Source: Helicostylum pulchrum (Eukaryota > Mucoromycota > Mucoromycetes > Mucorales > Mucoraceae). From it: DNA of 64,000 nucleotides. Shown piece after piece: positions 35,331-47,706 of this stretch. The first letter of the stretch is position 1; every line of letters begins with the position of its first letter. The stretch lies in assembly GCA_025677825.1 (NCBI GenBank), contig JAIXMO010000033.1:1-64000 (forward strand). The letters run 5' to 3'. The position numbers and the translations under genes are program-made. The notes under the pieces were generated by a model, which did no database searches, was not told the origin of the DNA, and saw only the letters and a program-made list of their open reading frames with translations.

Positions 35331-36578
35331 CAATGCAAAAAATTCTTTCTACCAAAATTTATTCTACCCCTCCTATCAAGAGCTAAAACGTGCCTTCTGC
35401 CAAGTGAAATGTAAAACTATAACTTTATTTAAAATATACAAACCAACTGTGTTTACGAGTTAGTAAGGATAATTGTAATAGTAGTATAAATCATTCCAAA
35501 TAGAATTGTTGGTCAAGGGTTGAATTTAAAGAGTTAACGTAAAATGAAATAAGAGAGGGACTAAGAGAATTGGGGACTTTGATAATTATACATAGTTTGG
35601 TGGAGTTAGGACTTTGGTAACAGTGATTTGACTAGGAATTTGTAATTTGAGGTAATTTTGGGTCCTACACTTCACAAGACTGATTCTACTCTTACCAAAC
35701 CCTAAAGGCCGATTACTGACATCAGCGATGTAAATATAATTATAGTATGGAAATTAGTTGAACGCACTGCAAGAGCGGGTACAATGATACCTTGGCTACA
35801 CAATAGCCAGTTTTTTTATCTCGATGATCCTACCTCTAGTTCGCCTCAAATCAGTGAGACTAGTCTACCCTCTGAGACCACTCCATAACTACTTTAATTA
35901 AAACAAATAATATGCCAATAGTCTGGTTAAAACCGGAAAACCTCAAACTCAATTGGACTACATTCAAAATGACAAAGTCTCGAAAAAAAATTAGCGAGTA
36001 TCTCTCACATCCTCCACTTAATGTAAAGAGAAATAAACTACAGAAAAAAAATAGTAACAGCTCAATGGTGAGGCACTGAGGTATTTATGACGCTCATGAT
36101 CTAATTTGGCAACAGAATCATTGAGACTATATGATGAAATATAAAAAAAGACCGAATTTTTTAACCGATTTGTAATGTATATGCCATATTTGTAACCATA
36201 GACTTTATTCTTCTAAATCAATACTAATTTGATCTACAACAATAATAAGGGGCCAGGCGCTTTATGTACTTTTCTTTCTAAAAAAAAAATCTATATCTGA
36301 AAATATAGTTCAAGTCTAACCTCTATTGTTAATGATGATGCCATTATAAATAATAATATCTTACTCACGTTTATTTCTTAACCACATCCTATTAACGGTT
36401 TTTTGACATAACTGCACAAAAGAGAACACCCCCCTTTTTTTTTCAGCAGTTGTTATTACTATAACATTAATTTTTTTTCTTCTTAAAATTGATATATAAA
36501 CAATAGACATTGTTCTATCAATTTGTTTTTTCCTTCTTCTTTCCTTTTCCTCGTTTTCTCTGCAGCAGAAAAAGAAAA
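35331..36578. other. intergenic, AT-rich, no gene recognised
   Basis: Probably contains undetected 5' exons of the neighbouring hypothetical gene. Two related stretches of about 28 bp (CTATCAAGA-R-C-Y-AAAACGT) occur at about 35282 and 35373. Poly-T and CT tracts at 36430-36545 are the likely promoter of the PRM10-like gene. Confidence 0.4.
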
Positions 36579-38617
36579 ATGTCTAGAAAGTTCAAGCGAA
36601 ACTTATCTTCTACTTACTACGACGCCGGTTCTTTTTCAAGTTTAGCTTCACAGACAACACTGACAGATACGCAGCAAAAGAAGTCAGCCCACGAAGATGA
36701 AGTACCAAACAGCAGCTTACAAGAACAACAAATACAGGCGGTGACAGAATCAAATACCGAAACAAACTCGGCTGGTACAACATCTGTCATAGAAGCACCC
36801 TTACCTTTTCAGCCATCGTTATGGCGAGTACCAACAAATAATGCAAGACCTGCTGCTACCCCAGATATTGAACAAGGTATGAGTATTAAATCAAATTATT
36901 TTATGGACGATACAGCCACACGAAACACAGCAATGTATAATACCGATTTGACAAGAGATAACAGTATAGCGACAGCTATTAGTATGCGTCGTGCAGATAT
37001 TATGGTGTCCAGAGATAACCCACAGCATCTACATCAACATCGTCTTAGTGGGGTATTAAATAATAGTACTGACGAAGAAGAGGTTGCCAACACTTTACAT
37101 GAAAATAACAATAATCTCCATCATAGTCATCATCATGCAGTGCCGGAGAGAGACGAACTCTTGTATGAAAAGAAGAAGAGTATTATCATTTTGTTAGGTA
37201 GATTGTTACTTAAATGTGGATGTCCATGCCATCGAGTTGTAAGTACTATGTATTCTCTTTACAATCGTTTACAATGTATAAGAAAGAAAAAAAAGAGTTA
37301 ATCTTTATTCATTTATAAAAAAGGACGAAGCATTACAACATACAGCCAAACTATTAGTACTCGACGCATCTTTTTCATTTTTACCAGACTCAGTTTTGAT
37401 TACGTTTACTAATGCAAGCGATACACAATCAATTATGGTTAAATCCCCACAAGGATTTGATAACGGCAAAATCGCAAAAATCAATGATATCATGAATAAT
37501 TTCCATAGGGGAGAAATCGATCTAGATCGATGCCTAGTAGTACTTCATGAGGTTGCAACTGCACCGCCCACATGCGGGTTCTGGTCAACACTCTTTTTTT
37601 TCACAGTTAGTAGTTTTGCGGCTTCGGCAATGATGTTTGGAGGTACGTGGGTCGATGCTGCTTTTAGTGGATTATTAGGTTTATTGGTGGCTATTTTGTT
37701 TACCTTGTCTGGCTATTTCCCCATTTACGCTCGTGTCTTTGAAATATCTGCTTCGGTACTTGTTGCTATCATCACAAGGGCTTTACACAAGTACTGTTGT
37801 TTCACTAGTGTAGCTATACCTGCTATTTTAATTCTGTTACCTGGTTATACAATGACTGTTGGTGTGGTAAAGTATTTTTAAATCCCAAAAAAAAAAATTA
37901 TATTAAAAATAGCCTCCCTTATTTTGATTAGATTGAACTTTCAGCAAGACATGTAACAACGGGCATAATTCGGCTCGTGTACGCAGTATTTTATGCATTT
38001 CAATTGGCTTATGGGTTACAAATTGGTAGTAGTGTGTATAATGCAATTGATCCCAATTCATCCGAAGAAGGGCTTTGTGGACAAACATTGGTTTCACCTT
38101 GGTTTTATATTCCTCTATTACCTATTCTTAGTATCGCAATTGCTCTTTCTTACGGATCTTCACATAAACAATGGATCTCCCAAATTATTTCGGTCGCGAT
38201 TGCCTTTTGTATCTCTTACTTTTTAGGCAAAGTTATCCCGGACGGACAAATTGTGGGTAGTATTGCAGCGTTTGCAATAGGCCTTTATTCCAACTTTGCA
38301 TTAAAAGTGACGGGCGAGCCTCCTTTAGCGCCCTTATGTGTTGGGGTGACGTTATTAGTACCTGGAAGTATAGGTAAATTTCATGCCGCTACCTACCTTA
38401 AAAGTTTTTTTAAACTAACTCTTTTTTTTTTTTTTTTTTTTTTTTTGGTATAGGTGTAAAAGGAGCATTTTCAGTTTTACATCACTCCGATTTAGATCAA
38501 AGTATCTTTCCTATGAAAATGCTGACAATTGCACTAGGATTATCGGCAGGTTTGTTCGCTTCGGCTATGATAGTTTATCCGTCTGGTAAAAAGAGGTCCA
38601 TGTACATTTCTTTATAA
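36579..38617 (+). CDS. PRM10: Prm10/ThrE-family multipass membrane transporter
   Basis: DUF1212/ThrE family: bacterial ThrE exports threonine; fungal members such as Prm10 are induced by pheromone and their substrate is not established. Exons 36579-37238, 37324-37866, 37932-38373, 38454-38617; 602 residues. The first about 200 residues are cytosolic, polar and rich in Ser/Thr/Asn with a His cluster (HHSHHHAVPERDEL). The ThrE part begins LLGRLLLKCGCPCHRVDEAL (the family's R..l..G.p.hR.E motif). The DUF1212 cytosolic lobe and two sets of five transmembrane segments follow (for example WVDAAFSGLLGLLVAILFTL, IPAILILLPGYTMTVGVV). The last exon is short, after a 26-base T run within the intron. The N-terminal low-complexity region is commonly variable in this family. 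Confidence 0.9.
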
Positions 38618-38700
38618 AATAATAAACCCTTTTTTTGTCGTTGTAATTTTATATCTATATGTTTATTTACAGTTTTTTTATTATTATTTTTTTGTTAATA

Positions 38701-39659
38701 TTAATCAGAAGAGGAACTACTATCATCATCATAACTAGCTAATAATGATAAAGCACTTTTAGCAGGTTCCTCCTTCTTCTTTTTAACAACGACGATAGGA
38801 GAAGCCGCAGCAGCCTTTCGTTTTTTAATGATGGCAGAAGGTTTAAACGAAGGAATTTCCATGGCAGCCGAAGATTGGTTAACGAGTTCAATAGCATCTG
38901 GTTCAGCCTCTTTTAATTTACGCACTTGTTCGCCGTCAGCACTTTCAAAGATGGCTTTTGCTTGTTTCGCATCCTCCTCTTCTTCCGATTTCATACGAGA
39001 ACTAATAATCACTTGATCTTCGTTATTAAAACGGTCTAAAACATCTTCTACGTCCACACGTTCTGATCGTGCGTTACGCGTACGGATTTCGTCTAAAGCA
39101 TCCATAATATCCATTTCTCTCTTCGAGTCTAATGTTCTGTCTTCCAAGGCCTTCATGGGATCATCGGGATCGGATTCCTCACTGGGATCTTCCTCTCCAC
39201 GCCATGGTTCAAAGTTTCTGTTGGCACCATTCTCTGCTACGTAATCTGTATTTTTAGGATCGGTTTTAAATGTAATTTCAGCAGAACAACGAGGACATCT
39301 TTAAAGTAATACATATTAGTTGTTATTTCATCGTTTTCTTTTTCGAAATTGTGTCTTTTACCTAATATAAAATCTATAAATCTTGATGTTTAAATACATT
39401 TCGCCTTCTACAGTTTCTTTTCTAGCATTGAATTTCTTTCCTTTATAAATATATTCACCACAACTTTCACATCGCATAGAGAAAGGAGACATGAGACGAA
39501 CTTTGTGTTGCAGATCCTTTGGCTTTTTTCTATTTTTATTGTCGTTAGAAATTCATAAAGTTAGAAGAAAAAAACTCGAGTATAAACTTACTGTCTTGGG
39601 ATCTGCGAAGGATCGAAATTAGGAGGGAAATACTTGTTAAGTACTTTACGTTCAGACAT
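38701..39659 (-). CDS. YJU2: spliceosome factor Yju2/CCDC94 (CWC16 family)
   Basis: Step-one pre-mRNA splicing factor of the Prp19-associated complex. Exons (minus): 39659-39592, 39529-39362, 39298-38701; 277 residues. The N-terminus [20 protein letters not shown] is nearly the family consensus. A zinc site is formed by CESC (Cys 43 and 46) with CPRC (Cys 80 and 83), with [18 protein letters not shown] between and [20 protein letters not shown] after. The C-terminal half is coiled coil and acidic, ending in a Lys-rich ([20 protein letters not shown]) and a poly-Ser/Asp tail. Both introns interrupt conserved sequence at GT-AG sites. The YJU2 branch is preferred over CCDC130/SAF4 because of the N-terminal sequence. 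Confidence 0.96.
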
Positions 39660-40844
39660 GGTGTATGAATAGCTTTGTCGATAACAATTAAAAAGAAAAA
39701 AAAGGGTATTTCCTGTACCTCAGATTTGGAGGGAGTAATATTTTTTTTTTCTAAAAAAAAAAGAGACTGTTTTTTCCTTATTACAAGTAGAGTAGCCAAA
39801 GTTTTTAGCATGAATTTAAGACACTTTGAAGATATTTCGAAATAGAAAAGTTGGACTGACGTATATAGCGATTTATTCGTATAGGTTTTGTTATTTTCAG
39901 TACCTCATCTAGCCACCAAAAGGCTTAACATATCATCGTGTGGTGGGTAAAAAAAAGTTCGTTTTACACACAGTTATTGACAGGTTGAGCGGGTCACTAT
40001 GCAGTAGCTAAACTACAGCCAAACCGGATCCCCGGTTGTATCTGACAGAGAGTATAGTGATCATTATACCTCCACTACTGCAAAAAAAGGGTACAAATGC
40101 AAATAAAAACAGGGCCGTTCAAAGGTTTCTATTAATAGTTGAGAAAGAAAAAAGAGTCTATTAGTAGTTGACATGGCATATTCTTAGTTCCACTTTATAA
40201 TAAACTTGTGCCAATAGTCTCGTGGTATATGTATAGAAGAAAAATAGTTTAATGTGCTGTTTAAGTCTCGTGTATAGAATATAATGTGAGTTATTGCATT
40301 TGTCATAATCTGTTTCAGCGCCGTCAAATATAAATTAAAGAGCGGCAGATCAGGATAGTTTTATCGTCGCGTTTAGTAAAGACTTGCAGGTTTATTATTA
40401 TATTAAACCTAATTATGAATACCTTTCAGTAGCTTGTAACTATAATCCTATATAAAAATACGGTTACACTTACTGGTGGGAGGCTATATTACAATCAAAA
40501 TTGCTAGCGTTGTAAAAAGGAGTTGAATACATATGTTTATATTGAATAAATGAAAAAAAAAAAAAATAGCTGTAAATAATGAGTATAAACAGGGACGCAA
40601 AAACTCTAGTAAACATGTATATTGTCTTAAAAAGGTATAGTTATTTAGAATTAAAATGGCCTATGATGATTACTCTCATTGTTTTAAATCAGGTTGAAAA
40701 CACAAAGAGATGCATGCACAATATTGTCTTACACTCCTTTTTTTTTCATATATGTACCTCCCTTCTTTACTAGTTTCTACAAAACTTTTCGCTATAATCA
40801 TTTCCTTTTGCTTTTTCCTTTTTCGCTTTATTATTATTCTAGAG
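39660..40844. other. intergenic, divergent promoters of YJU2 and fucosidase
   Basis: AT-rich with no gene recognised. CT-rich stretch at 40790-40835 before the fucosidase ATG. Confidence 0.45.
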
Positions 40845-43492
40845 ATGCAATTTCTCAACAGTAAAAGAGTGCTACTTTTTACCCTGTACCTGGCAACAGT
40901 ATTTATTTCCCGCCATACCATTTATGCTAAAGCAGTGCCCTCAAGTGTCTTGAACACATCACACCACACGATCGATATTAACCCATGGCTCGATAATAAA
41001 GGCTTTGGAAGTACAGCTGATTTTGACGATAGTGGCACTTACTTTGACGGAGACCTAGATACCAGTGACCTCCTCATAAAATACAATACAAACCATGGTA
41101 CCCAAAAATACGATAACGTTAAATCCAACGGACAGATGGTCGCTCTACTAAAGAACTCGCCACTCGGTGCCATCTACATGCTAGTATCAGCTAGTCACGG
41201 CCCAATGACAGCATTAGTCAATATCACTTACACCGACGGTTCACAAGACTCCACTGTCCTCAGCATACCAGACTGGCAGGACGAATTCGTGAACCAAATG
41301 GACAGATACCAAGTCCTTACCTACCCAACAAATATCGAAGGCAGACAAGCGTCTATTTTCAGCGCTCCAATTTTTGTAAATCCGTCCAAAACCGCAGCAT
41401 ATTTAATTTTGCCATTAGCTTCAAACGGGTACGAAACCATGCATGTGTTTGCTGTCACTGCATATGATAGCGGTAACGCTATTACTACAAGTGTAGAATC
41501 AACTGACGAGTGGATAAATGAAACTGACCAAGTCATCTTGGTTAAAATTCACAACATGAGTCCGTTCTGGATAAAAGACGTAACCGTAAACATTTCTTCG
41601 CCGAACAACGTAGTAAAGACTGTGAACGAAGGCGTATCAGAAGCGCTTGCACCTGGTCACGTTCAAATGGTTCAAGTCATTGTTCAAAAAACACAGCAAA
41701 CTCAAGCAGGTGTTACCGTGACTTTAATGTACATAGAAGGTGGAGTAACCACCACGAAAAAAACAGTTGCGTTACTAGCACTTCAATCTACGTCAGGCAC
41801 GTACACTCCTACTACAACGTAAATATATTTCCTTCTACTTTATAAGCTAAATTTTTTTATTTTATTTACGAATTATTTTTTTGTTGTGCATAGATCTGTT
41901 CAAAAGCATAGACCACCTACTTGGCTAAAACAAGCTAAATTCGGTATATTTATTCACTGGGGATTATTCTCAGTACCTTCTTGGGCTCCTGTCGGAAAAG
42001 CATATGCAGAGTGGTACTGGTGGCGCATGAACCACAAGGACGATGCAGCCTTTGCATACCATCGTAAGACATATGGTGAAAGCTTCGAGTACGACAATTT
42101 CCTGAGTCAGTGGCAGCCTACACGTTTCGACCCTCACGCCTGGTTAGATTTAATAGATAGATCAGGTGCAAAATACTACGTGTTTACTACCAAACATCAT
42201 GACGGTATTGCATTATTCGATACCAATGTGACGGATCGTTGCACTTCTCATTTACTCTCACCCGGTCGTGATTTTGTTCAAGAATTAACAAGTGTATCAG
42301 AAACTGCCTACCCTCATTTAAAGCGTGGTCTTTATTGTAAAAATCCTTGGCAAAAAAAAAAAAAAAAAAAAAAGTACGTTGATAATTTATTTACGCCAAA
42401 GTTTTTTTTTTCTCTCGTAGTTTCGTTACCTGAATGGTATCACCCCAAGTATAACGATGATTCTCTTGGCTGGAACGGACCGCCTGTGAATCCATACACT
42501 GGAGAAACCGTGCCTTATACCGGAAGTAAACCCATTGAAAGTTTTGTGAATGAGCTTCAAGTACCTCAGTTTCAAGAACTAGCAAACACTTACAATCCTG
42601 ATATATTATGGTAAGAATATTGGAGGAGGAAAATCGATTATATCCTTTTTTTTTTTTTGTTACTCATGAAATTTAATTAGGTGTGATATTGGAGGAATTC
42701 ATAATTCCACTGTTTGGCAATCAGACTACTTTAATAACGCTTTAAAGAAGGGGAAGCAAGTTACTGTAAATGATCGTTGTGGTTCCGGTAGCGCCTCCGA
42801 TTTTACTACCGTAGAATATGAGGCTGTTACAAACACACCTACGAGGTAATTTCATAAAGAAACAGAAAAGGAAAAAAAAAACTCAATTATAAACCTATTC
42901 TAGATTCTGGGAGGCTACTCGTGGTATAGACCCATATTCTTTCGGGTACATTTTTTAATTTTTTGAGTGTATATTTATTTTGTAACTAACTCAAGATATA
43001 CGTAGATATAATCGTGAGACAAAACCCGAAGATTACACCAGTACGACAGAACTAGTGCGAGACCTAGTAGACGCCGTATCAAGAGGTGGAAACTTTCTTT
43101 TAAATATCGGACCAGAGGCATCAGGGTTTATCCCCAGTACCATGTCTACGCCTCTCTTGGAAATTGGATACTGGTTAAACCTAGTCCATGCTAGTATTTT
43201 CGACTCTGTACCTTACTGGGTTACATCAAATCAAGGTGATTTACGATTTACCGCAAACAAAAACGGAAAATCCATCTACATATTTTCATTTAGTCAGGCT
43301 CAAGATATTGTAGTGACTACGCCAATATCTATTCAAAAGGGGTCTCGTGTTTTACTTATGAACGATCCTACAGCAAAAGTTGATTGGAAATACGATATGA
43401 AACAGGGCGGTATTGTACTCCGGTTGGATTGGAAGGCGTACAATGTATCCTTGATACCTGTATTTGAAATTAGCATGCCATCGTTTATTTAA
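40845..43492 (+). CDS. GH29 alpha-L-fucosidase with N-terminal extra domain, secreted
   Basis: Hydrolyses alpha-L-fucosyl linkages (retaining). Exons 40845-41818, 41894-42336, 42421-42610, 42681-42845, 42903-42944, 43006-43492; 766 residues, longer than the usual 450-600. Residues 1-29 form a signal peptide. About 30-330 is a beta-rich, Asn-glycosylatable region (NPWLDNKGFGSTADFDDSGT, NMSPFWIKDVTVNISSPNNV) that I do not recognise. The catalytic part starts PTWLKQAKFGIFIHWGLFSV, then PVGKAYAEWYWWRM, AKYYVFTTKHHDGIALFDT, and the nucleophile block NPDILWCDIGG (Asp near 538, in the position of the family WxDG motif). NDRCGS, RFWEATRGIDPYSFGYNRET and GGNFLLNIGPEASG follow. A C-terminal beta-sandwich ends the protein. 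In Mucorales the wall polymer mucoran contains fucose, so wall remodelling is a possible role. Confidence 0.93.
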
Positions 43493-43675
43493 TATGTATA
43501 ATAAAATGCTTTTTATCGAACACTTTTTTAAATCCGGACCACTCGATTGTTATTATTAACTATTATTTTTACTTTTTTATTCTTCTAAAAAAAAGCAACT
43601 GTTTTTGTTTCTAGTATTTTCTTGCCATAATATTAAAAAAAAAAAAAATGAGAGAAAGAAAAAAATAAATTTCCT

Positions 43676-46471
43676 CTAATAATCTTCTTCATCATAATAC
43701 TCTGGTTCATCATCATCTTCACCAAAGGTATACTTTGCACGTGCATCTCGTAACAAACGTTCATCATCAGCCATATCATCCGAATCCATTTCCTCATCAT
43801 CGTCTTCCTCCACGACCTCCGCAGGCTTTTCTTCCTCATCATCAGATCCACTTGTTTTCTTTGGTGCGTTAGGATCGGGTATATCTCCAGGCTCTTCCAC
43901 GACTTCGTAGACGGGAGCTACAGTTATCGGACTGGCGGCATTTGCACTAAGTTTCAAGATCGCGTCTCTTTGTTTGATCTTTGCAATCGATTCCGCAGAC
44001 TCAAACATATCATCAAACACCTCTTGATTAATCTTTTTCGAAAGTTTCTTATTCATCAATAATTGTTTTGCTGCTTCAGCCGGTGTAGAAGGTGGTGGCA
44101 ACTTCTTCTTCTTTCCTCCTTTACCCTTACGATGTGAGTAGTTTTTGTTGCTTTCAAGCACACGACGTACTGCCATTTCTTCTAAATAGTCCTTATTGGC
44201 GTTGTACCAAATCTTTGTCTTCAATGCTACCTCTCGGTCTGTTAAAATCATTGCTTCGATTTCTTCATCGTCTACATCCGACAAGTTTCCGTCTTCGTCT
44301 TCATCCTCTTCGTCTTCTTCATCCTCCTCTTCTTCTCCATTTTTATCAGCTGCATGCTTTGTTTTTTCAAGTTCTGCTGCGGCCTTGTTAATAGATTCAT
44401 CACCTAACCATTGTTCCATATCATCAGCAATGATCCTTGTGTCTTCTTGAAGTTCAGGATTTAATAATTCCGCGACTTCATTTGCAACCTTTGCTTTAGC
44501 CATTAATGTCAATGCTCTCTTTTCCTCCGTTGTAAGATGCTCAAAGGCCGGATCCTTGATGGTGATAATACTAGGATCTTCTGTATCATTGTTAACCTCT
44601 TCAGAATTTTCAATTTCTTTTAATATCAAGTCTTCATTAGAGGCGGTGGTAGCCAAAGTACAGTCTTCTCCTGCTTCCTTAATTCCTTCATTTAAAGAAT
44701 CTTCAATTTCCTTTAAAATCAAGTCTTCCTCAGTCGGTAATCCTTCCGAGACATCTACTCGAGGACCCTTGAATGGTCCGACGATTTCATCATCTGATAA
44801 TGCTTCGTCTGCAGAACCCTCGACATAATATTTCTTATCTTGTTGGCTGCTTCTATCCACAGCTTTTCCTTTATTCTTTTTAGCGGTCCTTTTCTCTTCT
44901 GCCTCTTCTTCTTCGTCACTTGATTCTTCTACATTAATCTCTTTTCCTAACGATGATGTAGCAATATCCATTTTACGTTTCCTGGATGCTGGCAATCCTA
45001 CTTTCTTATCTTTATCTTGTTGGCTGCTGTCGACAGATTTGCCTTTACTCTTTTTACTAGGTCTTTTATCTGCCTCTGCCTCTTCGTCACTTGGTCCTTC
45101 TACATCTATTTCTTTACTTAATGATGAAGGCTTTGATGTATCTCTCTTACGTTTTCTAGATGCTGGTACTACTTCTTCTTTATCTGACTCGTCATCAGCA
45201 TCAGTATATTTATGTTTTACTGTTGTATTCTCGTCTTCCGACTCATCTTCCGATTCATCACGTTCTTCTTCCACTTCATCTTTTTCGTCGTTTTTTTTAG
45301 CTTCTACCGTTCTACTCGATTCGCCCTTTCTGTTTTTCTGATACGAAGGTGGATCTGCCCGATTCTCTAACCAAATCGTTCTGAAATCACGAACAGAGAG
45401 CTGAGACGATTCCGTCTGGTTGAACTCCTTTAATCTCTTTTGAATGGTGATATCCGCTACTTTGACAACATAAATCATTTCACGTGTTGTTCTACGGAAC
45501 CCGTTCATACGCGCTGCAATCAGTAAACATGCACCACAGATACCGGCCGGTCGACGACCACTGGTGATCCAATCACGATCCATACGCTGTGCAATACGTA
45601 CTGCATCTTGTGCCACACGTTGGGTATAATCACCAAAATCTAGCGCAACTGCAAACCGAGAGATGTATAAAGAAGGATCGACGTGGGGTAAAGTAAGATT
45701 TAACACTCTGCATAATTTTAAAAACGTTGCACCAAGCGTAAACACATTAACCTAAACATAGATTTGTTTTTAAGTAAAAATTACAAGGTAAAAAGGGTAG
45801 GTTTTTTTTTTTTTACCTGAAGAATATCTGAGAAATCAATCAACATGTGTGAACTCTTTTCTGTTCTACAGACAGCATATAAACAAACCGCAGCAACAAA
45901 GTCACTACGACGACCACGCGTAAATCGATTGACTACAGCTAGATTATAATATCTTTGTGCTGAGTCTCTGTAACGCTCTGGTAAATGCACAGCATGCGCT
46001 AAACTAGAAATCTTTAAACGACCTACAACAATCACCATACATTAGTAAATCTAGATATCTGCGTATTATTTTTTTTAGTAGTATTATATTTACCATTTTC
46101 AATAGCTTGTTCTTGACCTTCTCTACCACGGCTTCTACCAAATAAACCACCACCAGAAATTCGACCTATTGGGGCCGTGTCAGAATAATAATAATAATAA
46201 TAATAAAAAAAAATTACAATTCTCTTTTTTTTACCTGATTCACCAGCATATGAACCTTGAACTACTGCTTTACCACCAGAAGTTTCTGCAAAAGCAACTT
46301 CAGAAACAATTCTATTCTCTTCCAGTACCTTTATTTTTTACTTTAGTTAAATCAACTCTATAACACAAGTAACCAAAAAAAAAAACTTACCACACCACAA
46401 TTAACACAGACACTAATACCAGAGGCATTATCTACTTCCGTTTTATCTGACCCACAGTTATGGCAAGGCAT
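43676..46471 (-). CDS. BRF1: TFIIIB subunit Brf1
   Basis: RNA polymerase III initiation factor, TFIIB-related. Exons (minus): 46471-46391, 46328-46235, 46165-46094, 46022-45817, 45751-43676; 842 residues, longer than yeast Brf1 (596). The zinc ribbon is MPCHNCGSDKTEVD...CVNCG (Cys 3, 6, 22, 25). The B-linker and two cyclin repeats span about 83-265 (RYYNLAVVNRFTRGRRSDFV, VAQDAVRIAQRMDRDWITSG, RRPAGICGACLLIAARMNGF). A long acidic/Lys-rich spacer (about 300-540) contains an internal duplication centred on PASRKRK. The conserved Brf1 C-terminal block, which in yeast binds TBP, includes ILTDREVALKTKIWYNANKD and YLEEMAVRR. The end is Asp/Glu-rich (EPEYYDEEDY). Introns are small and phase-consistent. 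Confidence 0.96.
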
Positions 46472-46742
46472 TGCGTTTTTTTTTAAATAATATAAACTAT
46501 ACGGACAGAAGAGGAGAAGACAACAAAGTGGGTGAAAAAAATAAAATAAAATAAAAATAAAAAAAAAAGTTCGTCTCTTTCAATTGAGGGCAGTCACGAT
46601 CATCCGCCTTGACAATGAAACGTTTCAGGACACAGTAAGGTATCTCATTGTATACATTGGTAATTGGAATCAATTGTGATAAAACAAAGATATCTGGTTA
46701 CGCAAAGATTTAAAACAAAAAGAGAGAAAAGAGGAATCATTT

Positions 46743-47105
46743 ATGCGTAATTGCTTAGAAACATATTTATTTTTTTCAGGCACAAGAAACGTTCAATTGG
46801 GGACAAATGTACTATCTAATTCTAAGAAAACATGCTATTTACCACAGCGCGGCTATATGTATCTTTCTGTACAGCAAACAAAGAGTCTAAATCGTAGACT
46901 TCGTCAAAAGCCGAACCAGCAACAAGACACCGTCTCAATGTCTTCGTCGTAGAGACAGCCGGAACCCGACACCTCAGAAACTGGATCTGCAGACAAGAAG
47001 ACGGTATCGTCCAGTACAACCAAGTATACTGGCAGCGCCTTGCTTTGCGCTTTTCTTCATTCCGTAGAAGCCATAAGTTTATCTGGAGCAGAAGGCCCAA
47101 TTGTA
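46743..47105 (-). pseudogene. frameshifted ORF relic next to foldback element
   Basis: The minus strand reads APDKLMASTE, a TGA stop, then RKAQSKALPVYLVVLDDTVF, LSADPVSEVSGSGCLYDEDI, ETV. Continuing one frame over gives CLVAGSAFDEVYDLDSLFAV, QKDTYSRAVVNSMFS and a TAG stop. Two overlapping frames, one internal stop and a GC content clearly above the surroundings point to a broken gene piece. Family unknown. It lies about 50 bp from the left end of the foldback element, so it may be a remnant of mobile DNA; this is inference. Confidence 0.4.
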
Positions 47106-47169
47106 ATTGAGCGATACATATTGCTCTATTTGGTTCTCTCTAAATATATATACAGTTAGCGCAACACTA

Positions 47170-47300
47170 AAGGGCGATTTTTTAAATAAAAGGGCGGTTT
47201 TTAAAATTCTCAATAGGCGGATTTTTTTTTTCCAAAGGGCGGTTATAATTTTCTCAAAAAGCGGTTACTGTTTTCTCAAAAGGCGGTCTCTTCGGTCCTC
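47170..47300 (+). repeat. GGCGG-centred short repeats in arm of foldback element
   Basis: The left arm carries at least six copies of an AAAGGGCGGTT-like motif spaced about 22-27 bases, several followed by TTTTCTCAA; two more copies lie at about 47421 and 47443. The right arm carries the complementary copies. This is a subterminal repeat pattern such as transposases often bind; binding is inference. Confidence 0.7.
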
Positions 47301-47543
47301 AGTAGATATTTTTTACAGTTGTCTGTGACATTTTATTAGATAGAATTGCTTTTTAAGCAACCTTCAAATATGTTTTTAGAGTGGCTGTGTAAATGGCTCA
47401 TAAATAGTTACTTTAGGCTCAAAAGGCGGATTTTTCAAATTGTAGGGCGGTATACAGTCAGGCTTATGGTGATTGGCATTTTCTCAAAAATAATTGGCTT
47501 CAAATCAAAAATAAATGTCTGCTTTTGTCTCGAGTTTAGATTG

Positions 47544-47706
47544 CCGTCCACTTTTTTACTTATTCATTTTGAGCTCGCGTCTACCTCCCGTCCACTTTTT
47601 TACTTATTTGTTTTGAGCTTGCGTCCACCTCCCGTCCATTTGTTACTTATTTGTTTTGAGCTCGCATCCACCTCCTGTCTACTTTTTTTATTTATTCATT
47701 CTGAGC
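47544..47706 (+). repeat. 44-bp tandem repeat, about 3.7 copies, in loop of foldback element
   Basis: Units start at about 47544, 47588, 47632 and 47675 with core CCGTCCACTTTTTTACTTAT and a shared end TTTTGAGCTCGCGTCCACCT. Units differ at a few positions; the last is diverged and runs into the right arm. Confidence 0.8.

Noticed and set aside
44092..45341. Plus ORFs of Ser-rich and Leu/Arg-rich type
   Set aside because: Antisense of the acidic/Lys-rich Brf1 spacer.
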